Translations under genes and position numbers: made by a program
Assembly (NCBI GenBank): GCA_946566415.1
Contig: CAMNWW010000123.1
Span: 1 to 6,596 of the forward strand
Direction: 5' to 3'
DNA: 6,596 nt
From: an uncultured Lachnospiraceae bacterium
GTDB taxonomy: Bacteria; Bacillota; Clostridia; Lachnospirales; Lachnospiraceae
Shown here: positions 1-5,931 of the stretch, in pieces
How positions within the stretch are numbered: position 1 is the first letter of the stretch
How the letters are laid out: every line of letters begins with the position of its first letter
Notes under the pieces: model-generated
What the model saw: the letters and a program-made list of their open reading frames with translations, nothing else
Told to the model about the DNA's origin: nothing
The model's database searches: none

Positions 1-1
1 C

Positions 2-30
2 TTGAGTTTTCGGCGTTTTTGTGGTATAAT
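2..30 (+). promoter_or_regulatory. Candidate sigma-A promoter at left edge
   Basis: A -35 box TTGAGT (2-7) and a perfect -10 box TATAAT (25-30) are separated by 17 bases, the ideal spacing. Transcription would begin near 36-38, so it would run through the repeats and the GC-rich hairpin that follow. No credible gene lies close downstream, so the product may be a non-coding RNA or a long leader of the 465-933 gene pair. The -10 box overlaps the start of the first 37-base repeat. The second repeat has GGTAAT at that place, so only the first copy carries a good promoter. Confidence 0.55.
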
Positions 31-120
31 AGGAGTACTTGGTGAGGTGTTATACGAACCTAGTGCGAGTTACCCCTGTGGGGTAATAGGAGCACTTAGT
101 GAGGTGTTATACGAACCTAG
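27..120. repeat. Tandem pair of 37-base direct repeats
   Basis: Bases 27-63 and 84-120 match at 35 of 37 positions (differences at 36/93 and 42/99). The period is 57 bases. The unit contains GAGGTGTTATACGAACCTAG in both copies. The 20-base spacer holds a perfect 7-bp hairpin (TTACCCC 70-76, loop TGT, GGGGTAA 80-86). A further small hairpin, AGCC-GAA-GGCT, lies at 143-153. Because 57 is a multiple of three, one open frame (2-238) shows an apparent peptide repeat, but it has no ribosome binding site or recognisable protein character. I do not recognise the family. It could be part of a structured RNA or a dispersed intergenic repeat cut by the window edge. Confidence 0.75.
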
Positions 121-245
121 GACGAACGCCCGTGAACGAGGAAGCCGAAGGCTAACGAGAGTGCACTGCGGGTATCTTTTAAATCAATCACGTCTGCATT
201 CAATGAAATCCATTTTGAGGTTCCCGTATTTAAACTAAACCTTCA

Positions 246-341
246 TGCGCCCGCCTGCGGACGAACCACCGCACAATAAAAGTCGGGCGGGCGCACTTGG
301 TATACCTGAATGCATGCCACCTATTCGGCGGCGGACTTTTT
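246..341 (+). other. Structured GC-rich element, possible pseudoknotted RNA
   Basis: A perfect 10-bp stem pairs 246-255 (TGCGCCCGCC) with 286-295 (GGCGGGCGCA). Stacked directly inside it is a 5-bp stem, 256-260 (TGCGG) with 269-273 (CCGCA), closing an 8-base loop. This leaves a 12-base single-stranded stretch at 274-285. Within that stretch AAAAGTC (278-284) is perfectly complementary to GACTTTT (334-340), which lies outside the first stem, so an H-type pseudoknot is possible. An imperfect hairpin (316-321 with 327-332) and a T5 run at 337-341 follow, so the 3' end might alternatively be a weak terminator. The stems are direct observations; their existence as a folded RNA is inference. It matches no riboswitch or ribozyme consensus that I recall. 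Confidence 0.45.
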
Positions 342-380
342 ATAGTAAAAATAGTAACAACTCGATATACAAAACAGCAG

Positions 381-409
381 TTGTGAGAAGTATAAAAAGT
401 GAGTATAAT
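381..409 (+). promoter_or_regulatory. Promoter of the toxin-antitoxin-like pair
   Basis: TTGTGA (381-386) and a perfect TATAAT (404-409) are 17 bases apart. The predicted start near 416 gives a leader of about 50 bases before the first gene at 465, whose ribosome binding site is AAGGAAGGG (451-459). Toxin-antitoxin operons are usually autorepressed by the antitoxin. I looked for a clear operator palindrome around the -10 box and did not find one. Confidence 0.65.
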
Positions 410-464
410 AGACTCAGAAATATTAGCAACGATCACACAAATTAGATGATAAGGAAGGGTTGAG

Positions 465-719
465 ATGTGTCAAATAGCGATTAACATACCAAATGAAGTT
501 CTATATGATACGAAAATGAACAAAGAGGAAGCAAGCCGATTTGCTCGATGTGCTGTAGCTCTTGGGTATTATACGCAAAGTGGAGTATCAATCGGGTATT
601 GTGCTCAAATTGCAGGAATGGCAGAAGAAGAATTTATAAAGTATCTTGGAAAAAATCGGGTTTCCCTTTTTCATTTTGACAGTAAAGAAGAGTTTTTGGA
701 GGAATTAAACAATGCATAA
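465..719 (+). CDS. UPF0175 family antitoxin-like protein
   Basis: An 84-residue protein whose architecture matches UPF0175 (COG2886), small DNA-binding proteins predicted to act as antitoxins to PIN-type toxins. Seen in the sequence: a short N-terminal strand (QIAINIPNEVL), then a helical segment in which ALGYYTQSGVSIGYCAQIAGM (residues 33-53) corresponds to the family's helix-turn-helix region, normally read as 'A..LY..gklSlgkAAelAG', and EEEFIKYLGKNRVSLFHF, matching the conserved 'eFl.lLg..gIpv' tail. The length is normal for the family. The ATG follows AAGGAAGGG with a 5-base gap. It overlaps the downstream toxin gene by 8 bases, so the two are translationally coupled. The DNA is visibly more AT-rich than the fumarase operon beyond it, which suggests horizontal acquisition. 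The family call is from memory of the consensus; function in this organism is inferred. Confidence 0.8.
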   Translation: MCQIAINIPNEVLYDTKMNKEEASRFARCAVALGYYTQSGVSIGYCAQIAGMAEEEFIKYLGKNRVSLFHFDSKEEFLEELNNA

Positions 720-933
720 GGTGGTTGCCAATTCTACGCCACTCATTGTGTTGGGCAGAATAGGCCGGCTTGATATTCTGAAAGAACTATATCATGAAAT
801 TTTTATTCCAACGGCAGTATATCGCGAGGTTACGGCAATAGGGGACGAAGCTTGTATACAGATAAAGAATGCTAATGAATGGATTTGTGTAGAACGAATT
901 CGGGATCATACAGAAAAATGGATTTTATATTGA
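712..933 (+). pseudogene. Truncated DUF3368 PIN-domain toxin
   Basis: The 73 residues match the N-terminal half of DUF3368 (COG2405), PIN-fold proteins predicted to be ribonuclease toxins and commonly encoded next to UPF0175. Seen: VVANSTPLIVLGRIGRLDIL at residues 4-23 (family 'vvsntSPLI.L..ig.LdlL'), IFIPTAVYREV (family 'ifIP.aVy.Ev') and NEWICVERI. Family members are usually about 150-170 residues and continue with a 'GE.EAI.LA' helix and later acidic residues of the PIN active site. Here a TGA at 931-933 stops the frame before these. The +1 frame reads DSTLKAIVLEQAGED just after the stop, which faintly recalls the lost helix, so a frameshift plus further decay is possible. Start: ATG at 712 with GGAGGA at 698-703. 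It is probably inactive as a nuclease. A genuine short variant cannot be excluded. Confidence 0.7.
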
Positions 934-1055
934 TTCCACATTAAAAGCCATAGTGCTCGAACAAGCAGGGGAAGATAATAAGGGAGAAAAAAGTAACAGG
1001 CATTCTATAAGGGGTATTTGGATGTTTTATATTATAAATCCAAGGAGGAACTAAT
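934..1055 (+). other. Decayed tail of the toxin gene / intergenic
   Basis: No intact gene is seen here. The +1 frame relative to the toxin stays open to a stop at 1052-1054 and begins with DSTLKAIVLEQAGED, weakly similar to the DUF3368 'GEaEAIvLA' helix. The rest has no recognisable family features. The stretch ends in the strong ribosome binding site AAGGAGGA (1042-1049) of the fumarase alpha gene. I see no convincing promoter for the fumarase operon here; AT-rich TATATT (1028-1033) lacks a matching -35 box. Confidence 0.4.
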
Positions 1056-1898
1056 GTGAGAGAGATAAAGGTGCAGGAAATAACGAGGAATATCAAGGAA
1101 ATGTGTATTGAGGCAAATCATTTCCTTTCAAAAGATATGGCGGACGCCATGGCGAATGCTGCGGCATCGGAAGAATCCCCGCTGGGGAGGCAGATTTTAT
1201 CCCAGCTCCAGGATAATCTAAAGATCGCGGGTGAGGACATGATACCGATCTGCCAGGATACCGGGATGGCGGTGGTCTTCCTGGAAGTCGGACAGGACGT
1301 GCATTTTGAGGGAGGTCTGCTTGTGGACGCGGTCAACGAGGGAATCCGTCAGGGCTACACAGAAGGCTATCTGCGGAAATCCGTGGTGCGCGACCCGCTT
1401 ATCCGGGAGAACACGAAGGACAATACGCCGGGAGTTATCCACTTTAGTATCGTAGAGGGCAGCCGGGTTAGGATCAAGGTTGCGCCAAAAGGGTTTGGAA
1501 GCGAGAATATGAGCAGGATTTTCATGCTGAAACCTGCGGAAGGAATCGAAGGGGTAAAAGAGGCAGTGCTGACCGCGGTACGGGACGCAGGACCGAATGC
1601 CTGCCCGCCTATGGTAATAGGCGTCGGCATCGGCGGGACATTTGAAAAATGTGCTTTGATGGCAAAGGAAGCACTGACCCGTGAAGTAGGTAGGCATTCA
1701 GAAATCCCTTATGTAAAGGAATTGGAGGAGGAGCTGCTTGCGCGGATCAACGGACTTGGGATCGGACCGGGCGGACTCGGCGGCAGGACAACCGCGCTGG
1801 CTGTCAATATTAATACTTACCCGACGCATATTGCCGGACTTCCGGTGGGGGTAAATATCTGCTGTCATGTGAACCGCCACGTGGTAAGAGTCATTTAG
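1056..1898 (+). CDS. Fumarate hydratase class I, alpha subunit
   Basis: The 280-residue alpha chain of a two-subunit, oxygen-sensitive [4Fe-4S] fumarase, which interconverts fumarate and L-malate in the cytoplasm. It corresponds to the N-terminal part of E. coli FumA and to TtdA. Cluster-ligand cysteines are visible in three conserved settings: C66 in PICQDTGM, C183 in GPNACPPMVIGVGIGG, and C269 or C270 near the C-terminus in NICCHVNRH. Other family blocks are RENTKDNTPGVIHF (117-130), APKGFGSENMSR (143-154) and GIGPGGLGGRTTALAV (235-250). The length is normal and the end is intact. The start is GTG at 1056, set by AAGGAGGA (1042-1049) six bases upstream; an ATG at 1054 hits a stop at once. 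Tartrate dehydratase is a close relative, so substrate is less certain than family. The beta subunit is not adjacent but follows one gene later. Confidence 0.95.
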   Translation: MREIKVQEITRNIKEMCIEANHFLSKDMADAMANAAASEESPLGRQILSQLQDNLKIAGEDMIPICQDTGMAVVFLEVGQDVHFEGGLLVDAVNEGIRQGYTEGYLRKSVVRDPLIRENTKDNTPGVIHFSIVEGSRVRIKVAPKGFGSENMSRIFMLKPAEGIEGVKEAVLTAVRDAGPNACPPMVIGVGIGGTFEKCALMAKEALTREVGRHSEIPYVKELEEELLARINGLGIGPGGLGGRTTALAVNINTYPTHIAGLPVGVNICCHVNRHVVRVI

Positions 1899-1909
1899 GA
1901 GATAAGTCT

Positions 1910-3598
1910 ATGGAGAAAAAATTATCTGACAGGATGAAAGTTTTGTGGAGTGAATTTTCCCACGAAATCCGGGATATGCTCCGGGGGTATCCCGTCACCA
2001 TCGCATGTATCGCCGTTGTGACGATACTAAGCATCATACTGCTTGATGAATCCGGGGGTTTTCTGCTGGATTTTGTGCTGCCGTTTTTCATGTTTTTCGG
2101 AGTGGGTATGTTTTTTCGGGAGGCTGTTTTCCGGGGGGAAATGGTGTGGCGGATTGGCGTTTCACTCTGTGCCGCCGCTGTTTCTCTTTTTTTTGCCGTG
2201 ACGATCAAGAATGGCGGAGAGATACCGTTCGATTCCCTTGTTTCAAGGGTGATGATCGCGTATATTGCCGTGCTCGGACTTTGCGGGGTTTATGCATGCT
2301 ACAAAAGGTCGGGATGCACTTTTCCGGAATACGGGATGAAAGTTTTTTCAAATCTTGTAAAAATTCATGTAGTATTTGTGATACTCAACATGAGTGTTCT
2401 CATTATTACAGGAATTATTACCGCGCTGTTCGCCGGGTGGTACAGTTATTTTACCATCATTTCCAGGCTGATGCTGGGGGTGTCCGGATTCTTTTACGTT
2501 CCGGCATGTCTGTACTCGGTTTCTTCGGCATCGAAGACACGCCCGCAGATGGAGACGTTTGCCCGGGTGTTGGTAAAATACGTGCTGCTTCCGGTGGTTC
2601 TTATCATATTTGTCATCATCTATGCATACGTACTAAAAATCCTGATCCGGCGGGATATTCCGTCGAATGAAATATACGGTATCTTGACCGGACTGTTTCT
2701 GGCAGGAATGCCGACATGGACGATGATGGAAAATTTTGAGAAGGAGTCTATCTGGCGAAAGGTGTCGGATAAACTGCCGATACTGTTTGCGCCGCTGATT
2801 TTGCTGCAGATATATTCCATCGGCGTACGCGTCTGGTCGTACGGGGTGACGCCGGAGCGATATCTGGGCGTACTGTGGATTATATTGGAGGTCATTTACC
2901 TGGTTCTCCATCAGGTCAGAAGAAAGCAGACCGGGGAAATGATTCTTATCGCGGCATTTGCCTTAGCCTTCGCGCTTCTTGCGCCGTTTCTCAACATGTA
3001 TCGGGCCTCGATTGCCAGTCAGGGGCGGATATTGGCGCAGTATAAAAAAGCGGATGAATTAACGGACGAGATGCAGAAAAAGATAAAAGGAGCTTACACA
3101 TACCTTCAAGGGGCGTCCGGAGGAGAGGAGTATATTAGGCAGAGATACACAAAAGAAGAGATCGCAAAGATCGAAGGATTTTCAGATGAAAGCTGGGGCT
3201 ACCGGGAGCGGGGCGACAGGCTTTACATGACGGCGGACACGCAGGTGAACGATGTGGACATCAGAGGCTATTCCCGGATGCAGCGTGTGAACCGGCGTTA
3301 CGATTCTTCAGTAGAACTGAAACAAATACCTTTGGGGACAGAAGACGGCGGGGAGATTGGAACTGCGGATATAGAGATCCTGCTGAAGGAATATATAAAT
3401 TACGGCGTTGGACAGAGTACAGAGGATGATTCAAGTTATGTTGATATTTCCGAGTACGTTCTTTTGCACCATGAAATAGAAATAGATGAAGGCAGAAAAC
3501 TTGTGGTCACATATGTGGATATCGACTACGACAGAGAAAAAGACCAAATCGAATCCCTGCATGTGTCTGGATGGCTGCTCACAAAGGAGGAGGAATAA
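1910..3598 (+). CDS. DUF4153 polytopic membrane protein
   Basis: A 562-residue integral membrane protein of unknown function. Residues 1-27 are cytoplasmic-looking and charged. About 11 hydrophobic segments follow, roughly at 28-46, 51-70, 82-99, 113-130, 151-176, 183-203, 221-242, 254-270, 288-306, 318-334 and 343-361. A hydrophilic C-terminal domain (about 365-562), rich in charged and aromatic residues, ends in a tail of Glu residues. The segment VRVWSYGVTPERYLGVLW (307-324) is typical of DUF4153 proteins, which show a 'YG.T..RY' signature between helices. There is no signal peptide, and I see no catalytic motif. The ribosome binding site AGGAGA (1897-1902) overlaps the alpha-subunit stop, and the next gene begins 2 bases after its own stop, so it is locked into the fumarase operon. 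Its position between two subunits of one enzyme is odd. A role in fumarate or malate handling is only a guess from context. Confidence 0.85.
   Translation: MEKKLSDRMKVLWSEFSHEIRDMLRGYPVTIACIAVVTILSIILLDESGGFLLDFVLPFFMFFGVGMFFREAVFRGEMVWRIGVSLCAAAVSLFFAVTIKNGGEIPFDSLVSRVMIAYIAVLGLCGVYACYKRSGCTFPEYGMKVFSNLVKIHVVFVILNMSVLIITGIITALFAGWYSYFTIISRLMLGVSGFFYVPACLYSVSSASKTRPQMETFARVLVKYVLLPVVLIIFVIIYAYVLKILIRRDIPSNEIYGILTGLFLAGMPTWTMMENFEKESIWRKVSDKLPILFAPLILLQIYSIGVRVWSYGVTPERYLGVLWIILEVIYLVLHQVRRKQTGEMILIAAFALAFALLAPFLNMYRASIASQGRILAQYKKADELTDEMQKKIKGAYTYLQGASGGEEYIRQRYTKEEIAKIEGFSDESWGYRERGDRLYMTADTQVNDVDIRGYSRMQRVNRRYDSSVELKQIPLGTEDGGEIGTADIEILLKEYINYGVGQSTEDDSSYVDISEYVLLHHEIEIDEGRKLVVTYVDIDYDREKDQIESLHVSGWLLTKEEE
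3583..3593 (+). promoter_or_regulatory. Ribosome binding site that fixes a TTG start
   Basis: AAAGGAGGAGG lies inside the last codons of the DUF4153 gene, 7-10 bases before TTG at 3601. An ATG at 3571 is also in frame, but it precedes this site and would add ten residues (MAAHKGGGIS) that do not resemble the family. TTG 3601 is therefore the likely start of the beta subunit. Confidence 0.8.
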
Positions 3599-3600
3599 GT

Positions 3601-4152
3601 TTGAAAAAGTATATTACTGTACCGATCGGCAAAGAGGTTTCCCGCACGCTTAAGGCGGGCGACTATGTGTATATTACAGGTACGATCTACACCGCACGCG
3701 ATGCGGCGCATAAGCGAATGAAAGAAACGCTGGATAGAGGGGAAAACCTTCCGCTTAACTGGGAGGGACAAGTGATTTATTATATGGGACCCTCCCCCGC
3801 GAGGGCGGGGCGCCCGATTGGATCAGCAGGTCCGACAACAGCAAGCCGTATGGATAAGTATACCCCGGAGCTTTTGGATATGGGGCTTGGGGCGATGATC
3901 GGCAAGGGGAAAAGAAGTCCGCAGGTGATCGAAGCTATTATAAGAAACAGAGCTGTCTATTTTGCGGCGGTAGGAGGCGCGGGAGCGCTGCTTTCCAAGT
4001 GCATCACAAAGTCAGAGGTTCTTGCCTATGAGGATCTGGGCGCAGAGGCGATCCGCAGGCTGGAAGTGGAGAATTTCCCGGCCATCGTGGTGATTGACAG
4101 CGAGGGAAACAATTTATACGAGACAGCGGCGCAGGAATATGCCGGGAAATAG
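3601..4152 (+). CDS. Fumarate hydratase class I, beta subunit
   Basis: A 183-residue beta chain that pairs with the alpha subunit encoded at 1056-1898. It corresponds to the C-terminal domain of E. coli FumA and to TtdB. Typical blocks are seen: an N-terminal strand followed by LKAGDYVYITGTIYTARDAAHKR (family 'L.aGd.v.isG.i...RDaAHkr'), IYYMGPSPA (59-67), GPTTASRMDKYTPELL (77-92) and the glycine- and lysine-rich GAMIGKGKRS (97-106). AVGGAGALLSKCI (123-135) and EDLGAEAIRRLEVENFPAIVVID (144-166) complete the fold. The length is normal for a free-standing beta subunit. Start choice: TTG preceded by AAAGGAGGAGG. The stop codon TAG (4150-4152) coincides with the left boundary of the repeated two-hairpin element. 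The enzyme would act in the reductive branch or fumarate/malate interconversion of an anaerobe. Tartrate dehydratase remains a less likely alternative. Confidence 0.94.
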   Translation: MKKYITVPIGKEVSRTLKAGDYVYITGTIYTARDAAHKRMKETLDRGENLPLNWEGQVIYYMGPSPARAGRPIGSAGPTTASRMDKYTPELLDMGLGAMIGKGKRSPQVIEAIIRNRAVYFAAVGGAGALLSKCITKSEVLAYEDLGAEAIRRLEVENFPAIVVIDSEGNNLYETAAQEYAGK

Positions 4153-4230
4153 AAAGGAAGCCCCGCATTCCAGACGGAATAGCGGGACGCTATTAACGCT
4201 AAGGCCCCGAAAGACAGGGCCTTAGCGTTT
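4151..4230 (+). repeat. Two-hairpin element, copy A (fumarase side)
   Basis: This element is about 85% identical by hand alignment to 6460-6541 before 16S rRNA. Hairpin 1: CCCGC-ATTCC (4162-4171) pairs with GGAAT-(A bulge)-GCGGG (4176-4186) around the 4-base loop AGAC. Hairpin 2: 13 perfect pairs, 4195-4207 with 4217-4229, around the 9-base loop CGAAAGACA. Similarity starts at the fumarase stop codon and ends at 4230, the point equivalent to the 5' end of 16S rRNA in copy B. See the finding for possible meanings. Confidence 0.9.
4195..4230 (+). terminator. Hairpin after fumarase operon, possible weak terminator
   Basis: A 13-bp perfect stem (AACGCTAAGGCCC / GGGCCTTAGCGTT) with a 9-base loop follows the fumarase beta gene. 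It is followed only by GTTTGAAG, not a long T run, so intrinsic termination would be partial at best on this strand. The stem is flanked by AA on the left, not a long A run, so strong termination on the other strand is not expected either. The next gene starts 21 bases later on the same strand and has no clear promoter of its own. Read-through, RNA processing or 3'-end protection is therefore as likely as termination. Confidence 0.5.
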
Positions 4231-4250
4231 GAAGCGCGGGAGAGTAAAAA

Positions 4251-4973
4251 ATGAAGAGAATTGTAATGATGGTGATTCGGAATATTTTGCTTGTTCCTTA
4301 TATGTGGTGCAAATTATGCTATTATGCGTCGCATGTGGACAAATATCCGGAGAATAAAAGATACAATATGTTGAAGTTTATTGTGAAAAGGGCAAATAAA
4401 GGCGGGAATGTCACAATTAAAACTTATGGAGTGAAAAACATTCCAAAGCAAAATGGGTTTATGTTTTTTCCTAACCATCAGGGGCTATATGATGTGTTGG
4501 CTATTGTGGACGCTTGTCCGGCGCCCTTTTCCGTGGTGGCAAAAAAAGAAGTGGCGAATATACCGCTGTTGAAACAGACGTTTGCCTGTATGAAGGCTTT
4601 CATGATCGACAGGGATGATATCAAGCAGTCACTCCAGGTGATCAACAGTGTGACCGAAGAAGTGGTACGGGGACGGAACTACCTGATTTTTGCGGAGGGA
4701 ACCAGGTCTAAGAAAGGGAATGAAGTACAGGAATTTAAGGGAGGCAGCTTTAAGGCGGCAACCAGGTCGAAATGCCCGATTGTACCGGTTGCCTTGATTG
4801 ATTCCTTCAAACCGTTCGACACCAAAAGCCTGAATAGGGTGACCGTACAGGTGCATTTTTTAGAACCGCTTTACTATGAAGAATATAAGGACATGAAAAC
4901 GACAGAAATCGCAAGGGAGGTAAAAGGGCGGATTGAGGAAACGATAGAAAAGTATTGCAAAAAACAGATATAG
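4251..4973 (+). CDS. plsC: 1-acyl-sn-glycerol-3-phosphate acyltransferase (PlsC family)
   Basis: A 240-residue membrane-associated acyltransferase that would transfer an acyl chain to lysophosphatidic acid to give phosphatidic acid in phospholipid synthesis. All four family motifs are visible: motif I NHQGLYD (75-81, the H-X4-D catalytic pair H76 and D81), motif II around MIDRDD (118-123), motif III FAEGTRS (147-153) and motif IV PIVPVAL (176-182). The N-terminal stretch IVMMVIRNILLVPYMWCKL (4-22) is hydrophobic and probably anchors the protein in the inner leaflet. Start: ATG at 4251 with GGAGAG (4239-4244) six bases upstream, just after the two-hairpin element. It could be co-transcribed with the fumarase operon by read-through, since I see no promoter in the 98-base gap. 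The length and C-terminus look complete. The exact acyl donor and acceptor are inferred from the family. Confidence 0.9.
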   Translation: MKRIVMMVIRNILLVPYMWCKLCYYASHVDKYPENKRYNMLKFIVKRANKGGNVTIKTYGVKNIPKQNGFMFFPNHQGLYDVLAIVDACPAPFSVVAKKEVANIPLLKQTFACMKAFMIDRDDIKQSLQVINSVTEEVVRGRNYLIFAEGTRSKKGNEVQEFKGGSFKAATRSKCPIVPVALIDSFKPFDTKSLNRVTVQVHFLEPLYYEEYKDMKTTEIAREVKGRIEETIEKYCKKQI

Positions 4974-5010
4974 ACAGATTTTATAAATGTTTATATATTA
5001 ATATTTTGAA

Positions 5011-5040
5011 TTGGACAAAACAAAAATACCGGATTATAAT
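5011..5040 (+). promoter_or_regulatory. Candidate promoter of the HAD gene
   Basis: TGGACA (5012-5017) and TATAAT (5035-5040) are 17 bases apart; reading the -35 box as TTGGAC (5011-5016) gives 18. The -10 box is a perfect match. The start near 5047 gives a leader of about 130 bases before the gene at 5179. That leader is AT-rich and ends in a small hairpin next to the ribosome binding site. Confidence 0.6.
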
Positions 5041-5139
5041 AAAGATTACTTTTGAAATACCCAAAAGGATTTACAATATATCAAATTTTATTCTTATTAG
5101 GTGCCAAAGGTAGGAAACTTGAAATTAATTCTCTAAAGC

Positions 5140-5173
5140 GCTGCTGCGGGATTGAGGAGCAGCCTTGAGGAGC
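5140..5173 (+). repeat. Hairpin and duplicated Shine-Dalgarno block before HAD gene
   Basis: GCTGCT (5140-5145) can pair with AGCAGC (5158-5163) around a 12-base loop. TTGAGGAGC occurs twice, at 5152-5160 and 5165-5173, exactly 13 bases apart. The right copy supplies the ribosome binding site GAGGAG (5167-5172), six bases before ATG 5179. The left copy lies partly in the loop of the hairpin. This may be a small local duplication. A role in controlling translation is possible but unproven. Confidence 0.55.
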
Positions 5174-5178
5174 TTTTT

Positions 5179-5898
5179 ATGGAAGTGTTTATTTCTGACC
5201 TTGACGGCACCTTGCTTGATTCGCATGCTGAGGTTTCAACATTCAGCACGCGGTGTCTCAATGATCTGCTGAATCAGGGAATGCATTTTACGATCGCAAC
5301 GGCAAGAACGCCGTTGTCCGCATTACAAATTTTGCAGAATATTCCAATTAATATTCCAATGATTTTAATGAACGGAGCATTCATTTATGGTCCGCGGGAA
5401 AATAAGTGCCTGCATATGGTCGATTTTGGGAGAGAGTGTCTGGCCTCTCTGGCAAAGATTGAACGGATGGCGGGCGTGGGCGGGATGCTGTTTGCCGTGG
5501 AGGACGGTGAAATTAATATTTATCTGAAAACGGACAAGCCGTATTTGTGGGAAAACTATTTTGATCATGATTTTTTGGAAAAATTTCGTCTGATACATAG
5601 AGAATATGTGGAGAAAGCGGCAGGCGACGTTACAGATAAGAAGGTTGTGTACGCCATGTACATGGACGACCATCCTGAAAGGCTGGATAAGATGGCGTGT
5701 CTGCTTGGCGCGCAGCCGGGGCTTTCGATAGACCATTACAAAGATATTTATACAGAAAATAGATGGTATCTTGAAATTAGCAGCGCCTCTACTTCCAAAT
5801 ATCATGCGGTTCTGTGGCTGAAAGAATTTTGCCGAAGTACGAATCTGGTTGGGTTTGGGGACGGGAAGGATATTATTCCCGGCAAAATAATGTTATAA
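5179..5898 (+). pseudogene. Truncated Cof-type HAD phosphatase
   Basis: The 239 residues belong to the Cof/YbiV-type (class IIB) haloacid dehalogenase hydrolases, cytoplasmic phosphatases of sugar phosphates and similar small molecules. Motif I is intact: DLDGTLLD (7-14, nucleophile D7 and acid D9). Motif II lies around FTIATAR (37-43). MILMNGAFIY (61-70) leads into the cap domain, and the motif III lysine is K207 in TSKYHAVLWL. Motif IV is normally 'GDGxND' followed by about 35-50 more residues. Here it reads GFGDGKDIIPGKIML and then stops, so the expected N-D pair is altered and the C-terminal end of the core is missing. Neither other forward frame continues the family convincingly, so this looks like loss of the 3' end and not a simple frameshift. 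Start: ATG 5179 with GAGGAG six bases upstream; the in-frame TTG at 5152 has no site. Activity is doubtful. Confidence 0.75.
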
Positions 5899-5910
5899 GA
5901 TATGGGCGTG

Positions 5911-5931
5911 CGGCGGCGCTGTGTGCCGCCG
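5911..5931. terminator. GC-rich inverted repeat after HAD gene
   Basis: CGGCGGC (5911-5917) and GCCGCCG (5925-5931) form a perfect 7-bp all-GC stem with a 7-base loop. It is followed by TGTGTCTAT, which is T-rich but not a proper T run. It may act as a poor terminator for the HAD transcript, or as a boundary before the tRNA/rRNA promoters. It lies 12 bases after the stop codon of the truncated gene. Confidence 0.4.

Noticed and set aside
27..120. Two spaced direct repeats as a CRISPR array
   Set aside because: There are only two units with a 20-base spacer that is itself a perfect hairpin, and no cas genes lie nearby. It does not look like repeat-spacer architecture.
2..238. A 78-codon open frame starting with TTG and showing an internal peptide repeat
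   Set aside because: It has no ribosome binding site, its start codon lies in the -35 box of a promoter, and the peptide repeat simply follows from a 57-base DNA period divisible by three.
230..445. Short open frames on both strands over the GC-rich hairpin
   Set aside because: Both lack ribosome binding sites and protein-like composition, and the region is better explained by inverted repeats and a promoter.
1218..1697. A 159-codon open frame on the minus strand
   Set aside because: It lies wholly antisense to the well-supported fumarase alpha gene and has no recognisable family or ribosome binding site.
3571..3600. ATG 3571 as the start of the fumarase beta subunit
   Set aside because: The ten extra residues are unlike the family and precede the strong ribosome binding site at 3583-3593, which points to TTG 3601.
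5365..5805. A 146-codon open frame on the minus strand
   Set aside because: It is the shadow of the HAD phosphatase gene and shows no family features.
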